Below are positions 47,301 to 55,484 of a stretch of DNA of 64,000 nt, one piece after another. The stretch is taken from positions 64,411,593 through 64,475,592 of the forward strand of contig CM059192.1 in NCBI GenBank assembly GCA_030323885.1, in the 5' to 3' direction. The notes under the pieces are model-generated. The model was not told the DNA's origin. It saw only the letters and a list, made by a program, of their open reading frames with translations, and searched no databases. Source of the DNA: Branchipolynoe longqiensis (lineage: Eukaryota > Annelida > Polychaeta > Phyllodocida > Polynoidae). A program made the translations under genes and the position numbers. Each line of letters starts with the position of its first letter. Within the stretch, counting starts at the first letter, position 1.

Positions 47301-50300
47301 CTGGTAAGGCGGTACCAGGGTTGAAGCGAATGGTTCTTCCTGTTGACCGGACGCAGTGTCCTAATCGGTAAGAGCACAGGCTTCCCATGTTGAAGGTCGG
47401 GAGTATGAATCCCAGCTGAGTCAAACCAATCACTTACAAAATTGATACTTGTCGCTGACTAGCCTGATGCTCTGCATCAATAGAATAGGGCAAGGACTGG
47501 TTAGCTTAGATTTGGGATAATGTGACTGAGTGGAATATACTGTAAAATAAAAGTCTGCTAACTAAGGGAGTTAATTACCATAGACTAGAAGGAGGTGGGA
47601 AGCGGAGTCTAGTTGGAGTTGAGGTATCTAAGAAAGCTATTCCTGCCTATAACTTTGCGCTATCTGGTGAGGCAGTACCAGTGTCAAAGCGAGTGTCCCT
47701 TCCTTGCCCAGAGGACTGTGGCTGCGGTGCGTGAAAGCCGGTGTGTTGCTTCGCTCCACACAGACCAAGGACCACGGAGCGTTCGGAGAAGTCTTCGCCC
47801 GGCTCGAGGTGCAGCTGGACGCCCGACCGGAAGCTGGGCTGCTGCTGCTCGACGTGCAGCATCACGTGGCCGCCGTACTTACGCGGGTTCTCGCCGAGAA
47901 AACCTTCTGGCCACGTGAAGAGCTGCACGCACTCATCAAGCGTGGCCTCATCCCAGCAAGGTAGGCACCGCATCACATGACTGACATCACTGTCACGTGA
48001 CTGGTTTGACACTACTAGTGAGTGATGTTACTGATTCTTCTTCCTGCTCCTCCTCCTGCTCCTCCTCCTGCTCCTCCTCCTCCTCCTCCTCCTCCTCCTC
48101 CTCCTCCTCCTCCTCCTCCTCCTCCTCCTATTCCTCCTATTCCTCCTCTTCCTCCTGCTACCCATATCCTCCTTCTCATGGTCGTCATCCTCCTCCCCTT
48201 CCTTCTGCCCCTTCCCCCTTACCTTCCTTCTCCCCTCCTCCTCCCCTTCCTTCTCCCCCTCCCCCCTTACCTACCTTCTCCCCTCCTCCCCTTCCTTCTC
48301 CCTCTTCCCCCTTACCTTCCTTCTCCTTATCTCCTCCCTTCCTTCTCCCCCTTCCCCCTTACCTTCTTTCTTCTACCCTCCTCCCCTTCCTCCCTCCCCC
48401 CCCCTCCCCCTTCCCCTTACCTGCCTTCTTCTCCTTCTCCCCTCCTCCACTTCCTTCTCCCCCTTCTCCCTTTCTCCTTTCCTTCCTTCTCCTTCTCCCT
48501 CCTCGTTCACTTCTTCTCCTTCTCCCCTCCTCTCTCCTCCCCTTCCCACAGACACCCATCCTCTCACTTACTTTGGAACCCTCATCATCATCCCACCAAT
48601 GGCGACCCACTGTTGTTATTATTCTATTGTATTTGCTGTGTGGTACTAGAATCTATAACTATTACTACCACCGGCTATTATTCTATTATTCCGGATCAGG
48701 GATCTCGTGGATTTCCCCGATTTTTACCATACTGCAATCCTGCAGCACTATCAGCGTATGCTACATTGTTCAAACGCTGCATCAGTATCAGAGTATAGAA
48801 ATATGTTGTTAAAAGGCCGCAGCACTATCAGTGTATGCTAATATCTTGGTGAAAGCCACAAAACTATCAGTCTGAAACTATCAGTCTGAAACCAGACTTC
48901 TGGGAATTTAACTCAATTCCCTAAACGTGCTAATTTTATGGGAGAATATCCACGTTTTCACCAACGGCAAATATTGCTGCTTTTTTTTTTTTCCCTGATA
49001 CCACTTTCATCCCTGTATTATGCTATTTAAAGTATATTTGTGCACTTACCTTTGAGTGAAAGACCAGTGCCTGGGCACTAGTGGGGGAGGGGAGAAAAAG
49101 CATATATAAACATTTCTCTAAACAACAATAAAATGGGACCCTATTTGTCAGGTGTGGATAATATTTGTATGAATTCTAGAAAAGTATGAAGCAAGCAGTG
49201 CATTAACTGTCGTTGTTTGGAGAAGTTACTTACACATATGGCTGCTCTTGGTGGTGTGTGGTTAGAGTAGCTTGGTGTGCATTACTGAGTGCAGATTAAG
49301 GTAGCATTGCACTGCATGTCTTCTTGCAGCTTGTTGCCTGCGGTGATGGAGGCGCTAACGTCACGAGGGGAGTTGGCCCTCATTCGGTCCTGTCTCACCT
49401 ACGTACCCGACATTCCCGAGGTGGCGCTTGTGCACTGTTTGCAACACATACTCAGGTCAGTTACCAGCGACATATTAACCATCGTCTTTATGTTTGGTGC
49501 TGTCTCCAACACTCACTCAGGTCAGTGACCAGCGACACAGTAACTATCATCTTTATGTTTGGTGCTGTCTCCAACATGCATGCGGGTCAGTGACCAACGT
49601 CACAGTAACTATCGTCTTTATGTTTGGTGATGTCCCCAACACTCACTCAGGTCAGTGACCAGCAACACAGTAACTATCGTCTTTATGTTTGGTGATGCCC
49701 CAACACTCACTCAGGTCAGTGACCAGCGACACAGTAACTATCGTCTTTATGTTTGGTGCTGTCTCCAACATGCATGAGGGTCAGTGACCAATGTCACAGT
49801 AACTATCGTCTTTATGTTCGGTGATGCCCCAACACTCACTCAGGTCAGTGACCAGCGACACAGTAACTATCGTCTTTATGTTTGGTGTGGTCTCCAACAT
49901 GCATGCAGGTCAGTGACCAGCGACACAGTATGTATCGTCTTTATGTTTGGTGCTGTCTCCAACACTCACTCAGGTCAGTGACCAGCGACACAGTAACTAT
50001 CATCTTTATGTTTGGTGCTGTCCCCAACACTCATTCAGGTCAATGACACAGTAACTATCGTCTTTATGTTCGGTGATGCCCCAACACTCACTCAGGTCAG
50101 TGACCAGCGACACAGTAACTATCGTCTTTATGTTTAGTGCTGTCTCCAACATGCATGCGGGTCAGTGACCAACGTCACAGTAACTATCGTCTTTATGTTT
50201 GGTGATGTCCCCAACACTCACTCAGGTCAGTGACAGCGACACAGTAACTATCGTCCTTATGTTTGGTGCTGTCTACAACACTCACTCAAGTCAGTGACCA

Positions 50301-53300
50301 GCAACACAGTAACTATCGTTTTTATGTTTGGTGATGTCCCCAACGCTCACTCAGGTCAGTGACCAGCGACACAGTAACTATCGTCTTTATTTTGGTGCTA
50401 TCTCCAACACTCACGCAGGTCAGTGGCCAGCGTCACATTAACTATCGTCTTTATGTTTGGTGCTGTCTCCAACACTCACTCAGGTCAGTGACCAGCGACA
50501 CAGTAACTATCGTCTTTATGTTTGTTGATGTCCCCAACACTCACTCGGGTCAAGTGTGTGACAATATAAGAGTTACATAAATATATATTGAAGGTAGTGA
50601 CACATTTACCTGTGTCTTTGCTTGCTGTTATCTGTAACTCGCAAAGCGAATCATGAAATGGCTGTTGTTCCTGCTGCAGGACCGATGACAGTGAGTTTGC
50701 GGCGAGGAAGCGAAACGACTCTGGTGCGAAGCCGAGTGAGCCATTGGTCGGCTGCCCGGTCACAAAAGCGAGGGCCGGCTTCATGTATCCTTCAAAACAT
50801 GATTTTCGTTGCAATATTTTGTCATTTGTAAGCTATTTATTCTGTATAAGGGTGTGGGGTTTTGGTGTTTTTTTAATCAGCACTGAGATACTGGTTTTCT
50901 GTCCCAATTTTTTTGTTCTTTTGTAACCTATTTATTCTATATAATGGTGCATGTGTTTTTATGGGGGTTTTTTTCGGCACTGAGGTACTGGTTTTCTGAC
51001 AGTTGACAATTGTAAGCAAAAATAACTTCAAAAGATGTCATGGGGGTGATGACAATAGGAAATGTTGCACCTCGGCAGGTGTGCTGTCTGCTCCTTTACC
51101 TGGTACCAGTCGTCTGCTGCTGTCCCTCCCGTTCAACGACGTCTTCCTGCAGACGCACCTCAAGAAGATCGACTTCGGCAGCTGTTTGGTGGGTTGGTTG
51201 GTTGGTTTTTGGAGTTTTACATCCTAGCAATATCTAACGTTATATAATGATGGGTACCGACTTATGACAGTGTGCACTCATGGTGACTTTATTGTGCTGC
51301 CACACTAGGAAATCAGGCTGCCGGCACCATGACCCGACATCCCACTCAGTCATATTATCCTGACACTAAGCTTACCAGTCCTTGCCCTATCCTATTAATG
51401 CCGAGCGCCAGGCTAGGGGGAAACGACAAATATCAATTTTATAAGTCAATGGTTTAACTTGGCTGGGATTCGAACTACCTACCTTCCGCACGGGAAGCCT
51501 GCACTCTACCGATTCGGCCACTGAGTCCGGTGACGACCGTACTTAAAATGCCTGCAATGAGAACTAGGGGTATGCTAAAAGCCACTCGCTGTACACGGGT
51601 GTACACTCGGGAACAGACCACCAGCCCACGCGCACAAGTCTGCAAGTGCACTTACACAAACCAGACCAAGTGGACTAACATAATGACAGCTGAGACTCGC
51701 CATCACTCCCATCTCTTTCACCCTCCCCTTCTTTTTTCACCCTCCCATTCTCGTGTGGGCTGCTAATGAACTTCCAACATGTCACAATAGGAGCATAGCT
51801 ACACTGTAAGCACATGTAAAAAAAATTCTCTCAGTGTCATATTTTTCTCGTACCAAATCTTCTATAATATGCACTTTTAACTAATATTTTATGCCCACAA
51901 TTTCCTGTAAGCATGTGCGAACAATTTTGTGCAAATGTTTGTTAAATGTCTGGCTACGCCCCTGCGTAAGGCCAGTACTGGACTAGAGGCACCTAATCGG
52001 ATGCACTCACTACACTAACGGCAGACCATAACAGGCTCAGCCGCATAATATTACCAGACAGGTTCACCATAGTAAACCTTTCTGCACTACTACTAGCACC
52101 AACAACTGGTTTCAATAGTATCGTAGCTCCCCTCCCCTCCCCCCACCCCCCTCCCCTCCCCTCTCCTTCCCTCCCCTCCCCTCCCTTCCCCTCCCCGTGG
52201 AATAAAATGGGGACGGACCCTGAGGTTTTAAACATTCACAGCAAACCTGGAAATCTGTCGCTCCAGTGCTAACATTGTTATTGAGACAAGTAAAGTCAAA
52301 ACAATGGGGGCATTCGACTGGGCCCTTTCTATCCAAATCATCGGTATATGAACCCACTTCCGGTCCCAGTCGAATAGGAATTTGTTCGGAAATATTTTGA
52401 TATTAGGATAGAGGCCCAGTCGAATGCCCCCATTGTCACCTGCTTTCTGCTTTCAGCTGCTGCTGCAGTATCTACTATTTCTGCTAAGGACGATGCAAGC
52501 CGGAGTGGAGTCCAACCAGGCCATATCTCTCATCAAGGTCAGTCAACCCTAATCAGGTCATGGTCAATCATCCTGACTCGGGTCAAGGTCAGTCATCCTG
52601 ACTCAGGTCAAGGTCAGTCAGCCTTAATCGGGCAAAGATCAGTCAGCTCAACTCAAATTGTGGTCTGTCAGTCCTAAGCAAGGTCTCAGTCAGTCAGTCA
52701 GCTCACCCAAGTCAAGGTCAGTCAGCCTTAATCGGGTCAGGGTCAATCAGCCTTACTCGGGTCAGGGTCAATCAGCCTTAATCGGGTCAGGGTCAATCAG
52801 CCTTAATCGGATCAAAGTCAGTCAGCGCCACTCAAATTGAGGTCTGTCAGTCCTACGCCAAGTCAATGTCAGTCAGCTCACTCAGGTCAGGGTCAGTCGG
52901 CCTTTCTCGGGTCAAGGTCAGTCAGCCTTTCTCGGGTCAAGGTCAGTGAGCCTTAATCAGACCAAGATCACTCAGGTTCACTCAAGTTGAGATCAGCCCC
53001 AAAACAGAAGGAGGCAGTTTGGATAAAGAAATAGATGACCAACTACAGAAAACCAAGACATGATGGACAATAATAGCATTCGTCAGATTTTATAGATGAT
53101 GTGTGCTCGTTACCTGATGTGTGTTTGTTGTTTGTATTTGTTGTCTGACGTGTGCTCGTTAACTGATGTGTCCATGTTGTGTAATGGTTACCTGATGTGT
53201 GTTCTTTGCCTGACGTGTGCTTGCTGATGTGTCCATGTACCCTGATGTGTGCATGTTCCCTGACATGTGCCCGTTGCCTGCAGGTGGTGGACTGGCTGAA

Positions 53301-53988
53301 CCTGTTGCTGGACGCCCACTTTGCCCAAGTAATCCTGTCACCCGACGCACGGGCACTCCTCATCAACATGCACCAGACGGTCGAGCACCAGGTTAGTTCC
53401 GGCACCCACCGCGCACAGCGCCACAGCATGATCCAAAATGAGGCTGGCAGCCGGCACTTATTAGTTTACTACAAAAGGCTACAAAAGGGAGAGTTTGGAC
53501 TACAAAAGGGATAGTTATGAGCGATAAATAACCAAAGCACATGTTATGATCACAGAAATAGTATTAAAATTAATGTTTTAAAGCTGCATAATCCGATTAA
53601 TGTTTTAAAGCTGCATAATCCGATGAAAGCATAACATTTTCTAATAAAAATATGATCCTAGAGATACACTCGATTCCATGATGCCCTAAACTATAGTGGC
53701 GCCACCCAATGGGGAAATAACCCCCCCCCCCCCCCCCAAAAAAAAACCCTGAAAATTGTGTATATGCAAGTACTGCCTTCTGACACCAGGGTTTGACCCA
53801 TGTAAAGCCGTGTTGGTCACATGACCAGGTCGCACCTCATTCAGCGCGGTTTTCTGTTTGGGCAGGTTGAGTTTTACAACGAGCTCGTGGGGCTGGAGAG
53901 TGTCCTGGCACAGATCAAAGAAAAATGTCGTCTACCCCGGAAGCAGTTCGCAGGGCTGTACAACATCCACAAGCTGCACGTGTTCTGA
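21940..53988 (+). CDS. NOL11: NOL11 nucleolar protein (about 14 exons)
   Basis: NOL11 belongs to the t-UTP part of the small-subunit processome and supports rDNA transcription and pre-rRNA processing in the nucleolus. Exons: 21940-22071, 38696-38809, 39709-39765, 40635-40847, 43031-43115, 45620-45688, 46553-46989, about 47712-47960, 49330-49455, 50680-50723 (or 50784), 51079-51188, 52457-52537, 53284-53391 and 53866-53988 with TGA. Family-like segments include the exon 2 block ending AAVMDDK, RLWSDND, GSLEPLVVF in exon 4, a beta-propeller-like stretch in exon 7, PDIPEVALVHCLQ in exon 9, LLQYLLFLL in exon 12 and VVDWLNLLLDAHF in exon 13. Phases agree throughout except between exons 7 and 8, where one base is unaccounted for, and exon 10 has two possible donors. 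The predicted protein is somewhat shorter than the roughly 720-residue human one. Intron 1 is 16.6 kb. Confidence 0.9.
22202..22248. repeat. Perfect 23-bp-arm palindrome in NOL11 intron 1
   Basis: CAATTAACAAATTTTCATG continues into TGAT, then one central base, then the exact reverse complement. It lies 130 bases downstream of the exon 1 donor. Confidence 0.92.
22511..22712 (+). repeat. Long inverted repeat, left arm
   Basis: About 200 bp, nearly 90 percent identical by eye and inverted relative to 36118-36322 (shared CATACCATTGTAAAGAGCC and AAAGGGAATGGG). The arms are 13.4 kb apart in NOL11 intron 1. Confidence 0.85.
23178..23357 (+). repeat. About 200-bp core repeat
   Basis: Begins GAGCAATCTTCCTACAGAAA and contains AGATTATATTAAATTGATA. 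Other copies are tandem at 24437-25386, single at 29796-29950, tandem at 44727-45112 and inverted tandem at 62695-63030. Confidence 0.85.
25545..26260. repeat. Transposon terminal region, copy A
   Basis: Shares CTCTTAGGTTAAAT, GCAAAAATAAATGCTCC and a CATTTGCATAG block with copy B (28664-29315), in the same order. It ends in a 50-bp palindrome at about 26205-26260 made of AGATAAAAGATTCACCC and its inverse GGGTGAATCTTTTATCT. Confidence 0.7.
26261..28170. other. NOL11 intron 1, degenerate repeats
   Basis: AT-rich, with loosely repeated GAAAGTTATG and GTAGGTA words like the neighbouring elements. The short open frames (26672-26860 and 26922-27140) show no domain. No delimited element. Confidence 0.45.
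28178..28378 (-). mobile_element. SINE family 1, body only
   Basis: Contains the plus-strand landmarks GGTGACTTTATAGTGCTGCC and CCTTGCCATATCCTAATAAT; head and tail are missing. Confidence 0.75.
28664..29315. repeat. Transposon terminal region, copy B
   Basis: Diverged direct duplicate of 25545-26260, ending at AAGTATGGGGTGAATCTTAG. These may be the left ends of two large elements of one family. Confidence 0.6.
29796..29950 (+). repeat. About 200-bp core repeat, single copy
   Basis: GAGCAATCTTCCTACAG, AGAAAACATATTCAAC and AGATTATATGAAATTT landmarks. It precedes the broken transposon gene. Confidence 0.8.
30067..35810 (+). pseudogene. Unrecognised transposon-type gene split by a LINE
   Basis: The 5' part (open to 30621) follows an acceptor-like pyrimidine tract before 30226 and encodes a helical stretch (QDEMKRLLNNGIKRAVEAV, MQLDKIARFKELVAKK). 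Translation continues after a frameshift near 30618 (RKDSQIKKANEMLDSS). The 3' part (about 35395-35810) reads a coiled coil with two stops, then a compact domain YSPDMRMMVYEGILSQTP with LKDIPSRTSVEAM. From memory this resembles an uncharacterised repeat-encoded protein common in invertebrate genomes; I cannot name the family. A LINE (about 31180-35335) separates the two parts. Its position inside a host intron, among transposon repeats, makes a host gene unlikely. Confidence 0.5.
31180..35335 (+). mobile_element. CR1/L2-group LINE, two ORFs, defective
   Basis: ORF1 (to 31854) has a PHD-type zinc finger (CQDCSVSC, CDCCGNWCAECLE, CFPC) followed by a lysine-rich coiled coil. ORF2 begins near 32200: AP endonuclease (YTNADSIMNKRAELEA, IIIGDSNYPEISW), then reverse transcriptase blocks KAAGPDGIY, YRPISLTAVV, DAIYLDFQKAFDTVPH, IPQGSVLGPVLF and FADDTKVF. 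The frame is broken by a stop at 32650-32652 and by shifts near 32887, 33260, 33850, 34330 and 34830. The element ends in a (TTGA)n tail at about 35290-35330, the simple-repeat 3' end usual in this group. An upstream boundary and target duplication were not found. Confidence 0.88.
35811..36117. other. NOL11 intron 1, degenerate repeat
   Basis: Two imperfect copies of a unit with CTCTATAATCTATTA and GAAGTTATG words. No gene seen. Confidence 0.5.
36118..36322 (-). repeat. Long inverted repeat, right arm
   Basis: Inverted partner of 22511-22712. Both arms end in the word GTAGGTATGT when read outward. Confidence 0.85.
36340..36830. mobile_element. Diverged family X copy with a SINE inserted
   Basis: Matches the body of the TTAA element (CACTTCAAATATCTC, GTTAGCCAC, TTTATCTCAGAAAAT). 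It is interrupted at about 36660-36782 by a SINE of family 2. The ends are decayed. Confidence 0.6.
36660..36782 (-). mobile_element. tRNA-derived SINE, family 2
   Basis: On the minus strand: GGTGGTGTAATGGTTAGCAC (a Gln/Glu-tRNA-like A box), a decayed B box, then a tail with TGGGAAATATT. Related sequences lie at 39060-39172 and 60760-60890. Confidence 0.72.
37455..38467. mobile_element. Foldback element with about 270-bp inverted arms
   Basis: Arms 37455-37735 and 38200-38467 are inverted copies (CAAAATATATTCTTCACAT, GATTTGAAAAATATAATAA, GATACTGGAACCAG). The loop holds an inverted pair of the AGATTCACC motif (about 37775-37800 and 37877-37915), as at 26205-26260. Non-coding. Confidence 0.75.
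38874..39023. mobile_element. Small MITE (GATGAGAAT termini)
   Basis: About 150 bp beginning GATGAGAATC and ending CCATTCTCATC. A second copy is at 60566-60711. It lies in NOL11 intron 2. Confidence 0.6.
39060..39172 (-). mobile_element. SINE family 2 copy
   Basis: On the minus strand: GGTAGCCTAATGATTAA (A-box position) and a good B box GAGTTCGAGTCCC. It abuts the small MITE. No intact cloverleaf, so not a tRNA gene. Confidence 0.65.
39780..40350. repeat. About 115-bp repeat in NOL11 intron 3
   Basis: Three to four diverged units with GGGTGGGTGGGTGAGTA, a T-run and GGTGTTAACGGTAATA. Part of the unit (CTCAAAACCATCGGA) matches the end of MITE family X. Confidence 0.72.
40890..42480 (+). repeat. 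G-rich 55-bp minisatellite, NOL11 intron 4
   Basis: Roughly 28 units of about 55 bp (GTGAGATAAGTGAGTGGGTG, then GAAGGGGTGGGTGAGGGAGG). The G-rich strand is the sense strand. Long antisense frames through it encode only a Thr/His/Pro/Ser repeat peptide. Confidence 0.93.
42490..42830 (+). mobile_element. SINE 3'-end fragments
   Basis: Two pieces matching the 3' end of the variant SINE at 46081-46396: GTGAATATGGCCTACGTTGC before a CAAT-type tail, and GTGAATATGGCTTTTGTTGC before a CACT-type tail. Confidence 0.55.
43116..43820 (+). repeat. 115-bp minisatellite copying the NOL11 exon 5 donor
   Basis: About six units. Each contains GATGAGTCAGGTAGGCC, identical to the exon 5 end plus donor (GGATGAGTCAG then GTAGGCC), followed by TGTATAAAGCGGGCAGAGC. 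The array starts at the splice site itself and is interrupted by a SINE at 43823. Confidence 0.93.
43823..44157 (+). mobile_element. SINE family 1, full-length copy
   Basis: The tRNA-like head has an A-box region (GATGGCCGAATGAGTTAGAG) and a B box (GGGTTCGAACC), Leu/Ser-type by eye. Then come the body (GACTTGTCGCTTCCTAGCC, GATAGGGCAAGGACTGG) and a tail ACATAAAACAACAACAAAC. It is inserted in the minisatellite, which resumes as GTGTGTGTTGGG at 44163. Confidence 0.88.
44172..44199 (+). repeat. Poly-G run of about 28
   Basis: Uninterrupted G tract at the resumed minisatellite edge. Length may be affected by sequencing. Confidence 0.85.
44597..45220. mobile_element. MITE with two core repeats, TIR CCAGAGAGCGTG
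   Basis: Ends CCAGAGAGCGTGTATATA and onward to GAGAGGGACAACT are inverted at the two sides (about 39 bp). TAACA is duplicated at 44592-44596 and 45221-45225. Inside are two tandem copies of the 200-bp core repeat (44727 and 44931). Confidence 0.82.
45235..45611 (+). repeat. TTGTTTAACACT minisatellite before NOL11 exon 6
   Basis: About a dozen short units of GTTTGTTTAACA and ACACTGACATTT type, running up to the acceptor (GTGTTTGGTTTTCAG). Confidence 0.85.
45689..46080 (+). other. NOL11 intron 6, CT/CA-rich tract
   Basis: No gene. From 45975 repeated CACTCTCCACTCCACA words form a degenerate short tandem repeat, resumed at 46390-46505 on the far side of the SINE. Confidence 0.6.
46081..46396 (+). 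mobile_element. SINE family 1 variant with CAAT tail
   Basis: Head GGTGGCCAAATCGGTAGAAC and a weak B box, then the shared body. Its 3' end is different: GTGAATACGGCCTTTTCTGC, GACATGGCGTAAAACAAC, then (ATCA)n. It splits the CT/CA tract upstream of exon 7. Confidence 0.78.
47162..47711 (+). repeat. Two-copy 150-bp duplication before NOL11 exon 8, split by a SINE
   Basis: Copies at about 47162-47342 and 47560-47711 share GGAGTTAATTAC, ATTCCTGCCT and the lead-in to the exon 8 acceptor. A head-truncated or partial SINE (47343-47545) separates them. The first copy thus carries an acceptor-like end (TTCTTCCTGTTGAC) without AG. Confidence 0.7.
47343..47545 (+). mobile_element. SINE family 1, 3'-truncated
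   Basis: Head CGCAGTGTCCTAATCGGTAA and CTGAGTCAAACCAATC, then the body as far as ACTGAGTGGAATAT. Confidence 0.72.
48020..48560 (+). repeat. (TCC)n microsatellite grading into a CT-rich minisatellite
   Basis: Perfect CCT runs at about 48060-48130, then CTTCCTTCTCCCC-type units. Open frames here give poly-Ser or poly-Pro and are artefacts. From 48561 to 49329 nothing is recognised apart from a short direct repeat AACTATCAGTCTGAA. Confidence 0.92.
49456..50545 (+). repeat. 65-bp minisatellite copying the NOL11 exon 9 donor
   Basis: About 17 units. Each has CAACACTCACTCAGGTCAGT, a near copy of the exon 9 end plus donor (CAACACATACTCAG then GTCAGT), then GTAACTATCGTCTTTATG. Some units lose a base or the GT context. 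Confidence 0.93.
51189..51531 (-). mobile_element. SINE family 1, full length, at the NOL11 exon 11 donor
   Basis: The tail, read on the plus strand as GTGGGTTGGTTGGTTGG, begins at the donor GT itself. The body and tRNA-like head follow, ending TCGGCCACTGAGTCCGG. The splice donor hexamer seems to be formed at the SINE junction. Confidence 0.82.
51532..52300. other. NOL11 intron 11, mixed low-complexity sequence
   Basis: No gene. A CCCCTCCC-rich tract lies at 52125-52195. Just after it, GAATAAAATGGGGACGGACC matches a stretch at about 63259 (GAATAAACTGGGGACGAGCC), so a small dispersed repeat is likely. Confidence 0.5.
52301..52436. mobile_element. 136-bp MITE next to the NOL11 exon 12 acceptor
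   Basis: Perfect terminal inverted repeats ACAATGGGGGCATTCGACTG followed by GGCC, mirrored at the right end. It stops 20 bases before exon 12, leaving a short pyrimidine tract and AG. Confidence 0.85.
52538..52990 (+). repeat. Short minisatellite copying the NOL11 exon 12 donor
   Basis: Units of about 25-60 bp containing TCAAGGTCAGTCAGCC, an echo of the exon end and donor (ATCAAG then GTCAGTCA). Confidence 0.85.
53090..53283 (+). repeat. CTGATGTGTG tandem repeat before NOL11 exon 13
   Basis: Irregular units of GTTACCTGATGTGTG, TGCCTGACGTGTGC type, reaching the acceptor (CCGTTGCCTGCAG). Confidence 0.75.
53585..53660. repeat. Duplicated MITE family X terminus
   Basis: TTTTAAAGCTGCATAATCCG occurs twice in a row, a fragment of the TTAA element end. 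Poly-C and poly-A runs follow at 53720-53746. Confidence 0.7.
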
Positions 53989-54150
53989 GGGCGCCCCCTG
54001 GTGTTGTACATGTACGACGAGCATTAAACTCTGCACGTGTTCTGAGGGTGCCCTCTGGTTTTGTACATGTATGACAAGCATTAAACTCTGCACGTGTTCT
54101 GAGGGTGCCCCCTGGTGTTGCACATGTACGACGAGCATTAAACTCTGCCA
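53989..54150 (+). repeat. 57-bp repeat copying the NOL11 stop codon and poly(A) signal
   Basis: Three units of CTGCACGTGTTCTGAGGG, the last codons and stop of NOL11, followed by ATTAAA at 54023-54028, 54080-54085 and 54137-54142. Any of the three ATTAAA could direct polyadenylation. Confidence 0.9.
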
Positions 54151-54835
54151 TACCCAACCTTCTGTGTTTAGTTCAGTGTGTTCACTGAGTTTCTTTGCCT
54201 TCAATACAATAGACTACATCACCATTCCTGCCGCGTGGTGCATTGTGGGATGCGTAAAAGAAAAACAAACCCGCGAGAAGCACATGGCACATGCTAATAC
54301 AGCTATGAAATGTGCAAGTTTCAGCTCGTCTCAGCTCTTGTTTGAAACATAGAATACCAACTAAAAAAATATATATAATAAATTAAGATATTAATGTTTT
54401 ATCCAGCATTGCATTTACATCAATATAATCAGCACATCTGTTGTAATGAGCAATTAGATTTAGACAAATCTGGGCACTCAGACGAGTGTTACCACCATAG
54501 CCAGAGTCAGTTTTACTTATTTTATTAATGTTTTTATTTATATCCTATGGTTAATGACATATGTAGAACTAGAAAATGAGTATGGTTAATCAGATATTGG
54601 TTATATTTTTCTGAAACAAGTGTATGTTGACACATTTGGCATTTTAATATTTAGAACAAGAATTAATAATGGTGATGTGGATAGCCTTAAAGTGACTGAT
54701 TGTTTTGTGTGGAATTCTATGTTTATTAGCTCAAAATATTTAACTATGGCTAATTTTGTCTTCGCTATATTCATCAGATAATTATATTGTATGTGTGCAT
54801 ACATGTTGATACTTGCGTATATCTGGATATGACGG
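54151..54835. other. Downstream flank of NOL11, no recognised feature
   Basis: AT-rich; no gene or delimited repeat seen. Confidence 0.5.
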
Positions 54836-55197
54836 TGTAGTGGAAATGCAGTGCCTCCCCCTAGTTCGTTCTCAAGGCATCGGTTGATAGGTAGTTGGGT
54901 TCGAATCCACTAGGGGGCACCCCACGCTGCCTCGTCCCTACCTCCCGGCCCTGCCCAGTCCCACTCACGCTCCGGACCTGGCCCGTGCTACTGCTGCCTC
55001 GCTGCTTCCTAATTTTATTTTTTTTACTATTTTATGGTTATTATTTATTATTTGATCTGAACATTAACACTTGAATATTAACTCGGTAGGGCATCTCGCC
55101 CAGCCAGATACGGTCAATTCAGTTAGGTAACGGTTGTGTTACGAATAAATACCTGTATCCGCCCTTTGTCGTTTGGTTATCTGCTTCCACTACGCAA
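54836..55197. mobile_element. Possible solo LTR
   Basis: Begins TGTAGTGGAAATGCAG and ends CTGCTTCCACTACGCA. It contains AATAAATACCTGTATCC late in the sequence like an R region. No target duplication was found, and a tRNA-like B box (GGGTTCGAATCC) near 54900 leaves a SINE origin open. Confidence 0.4.
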
Positions 55198-55379
55198 ATT
55201 GTTATGTATTCATTTTGAATAACATTGAAGTTTTGCCCTACGCGTATCGGCAAACTCAATGGCCAGACGAATTTGCTTTGCTGCCAACGTTGTTTTCAGC
55301 ACATGCGCACTAGGAACGGTGATCTCGTCTATTGTCCAATTGTGAACCACACCTAGAACGCTAGTGTACACCCGCATAC

Positions 55380-55484
55380 TGTAGTGTTGTGTAGTAACGA
55401 CCCGAACGCCGTGAGTACTGACGGTTTATTCAGCTCACATGACCAACCCTGTTCCTGGCCGGGTCCGCCCACCTACGTATGTCA
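55380..55484 (-). repeat. 3' LTR (105 bp)
   Basis: TGTAGTGTTGTGTAGTAACG to CTACGTATGTCA on the plus strand; paired with 59832-59947. Confidence 0.9.

Noticed and set aside
47997..48812. Poly-Ser and poly-Pro frames of about 260-270 residues
   Set aside because: They are translations of (TCC)n and CT-rich repeat in an intron.
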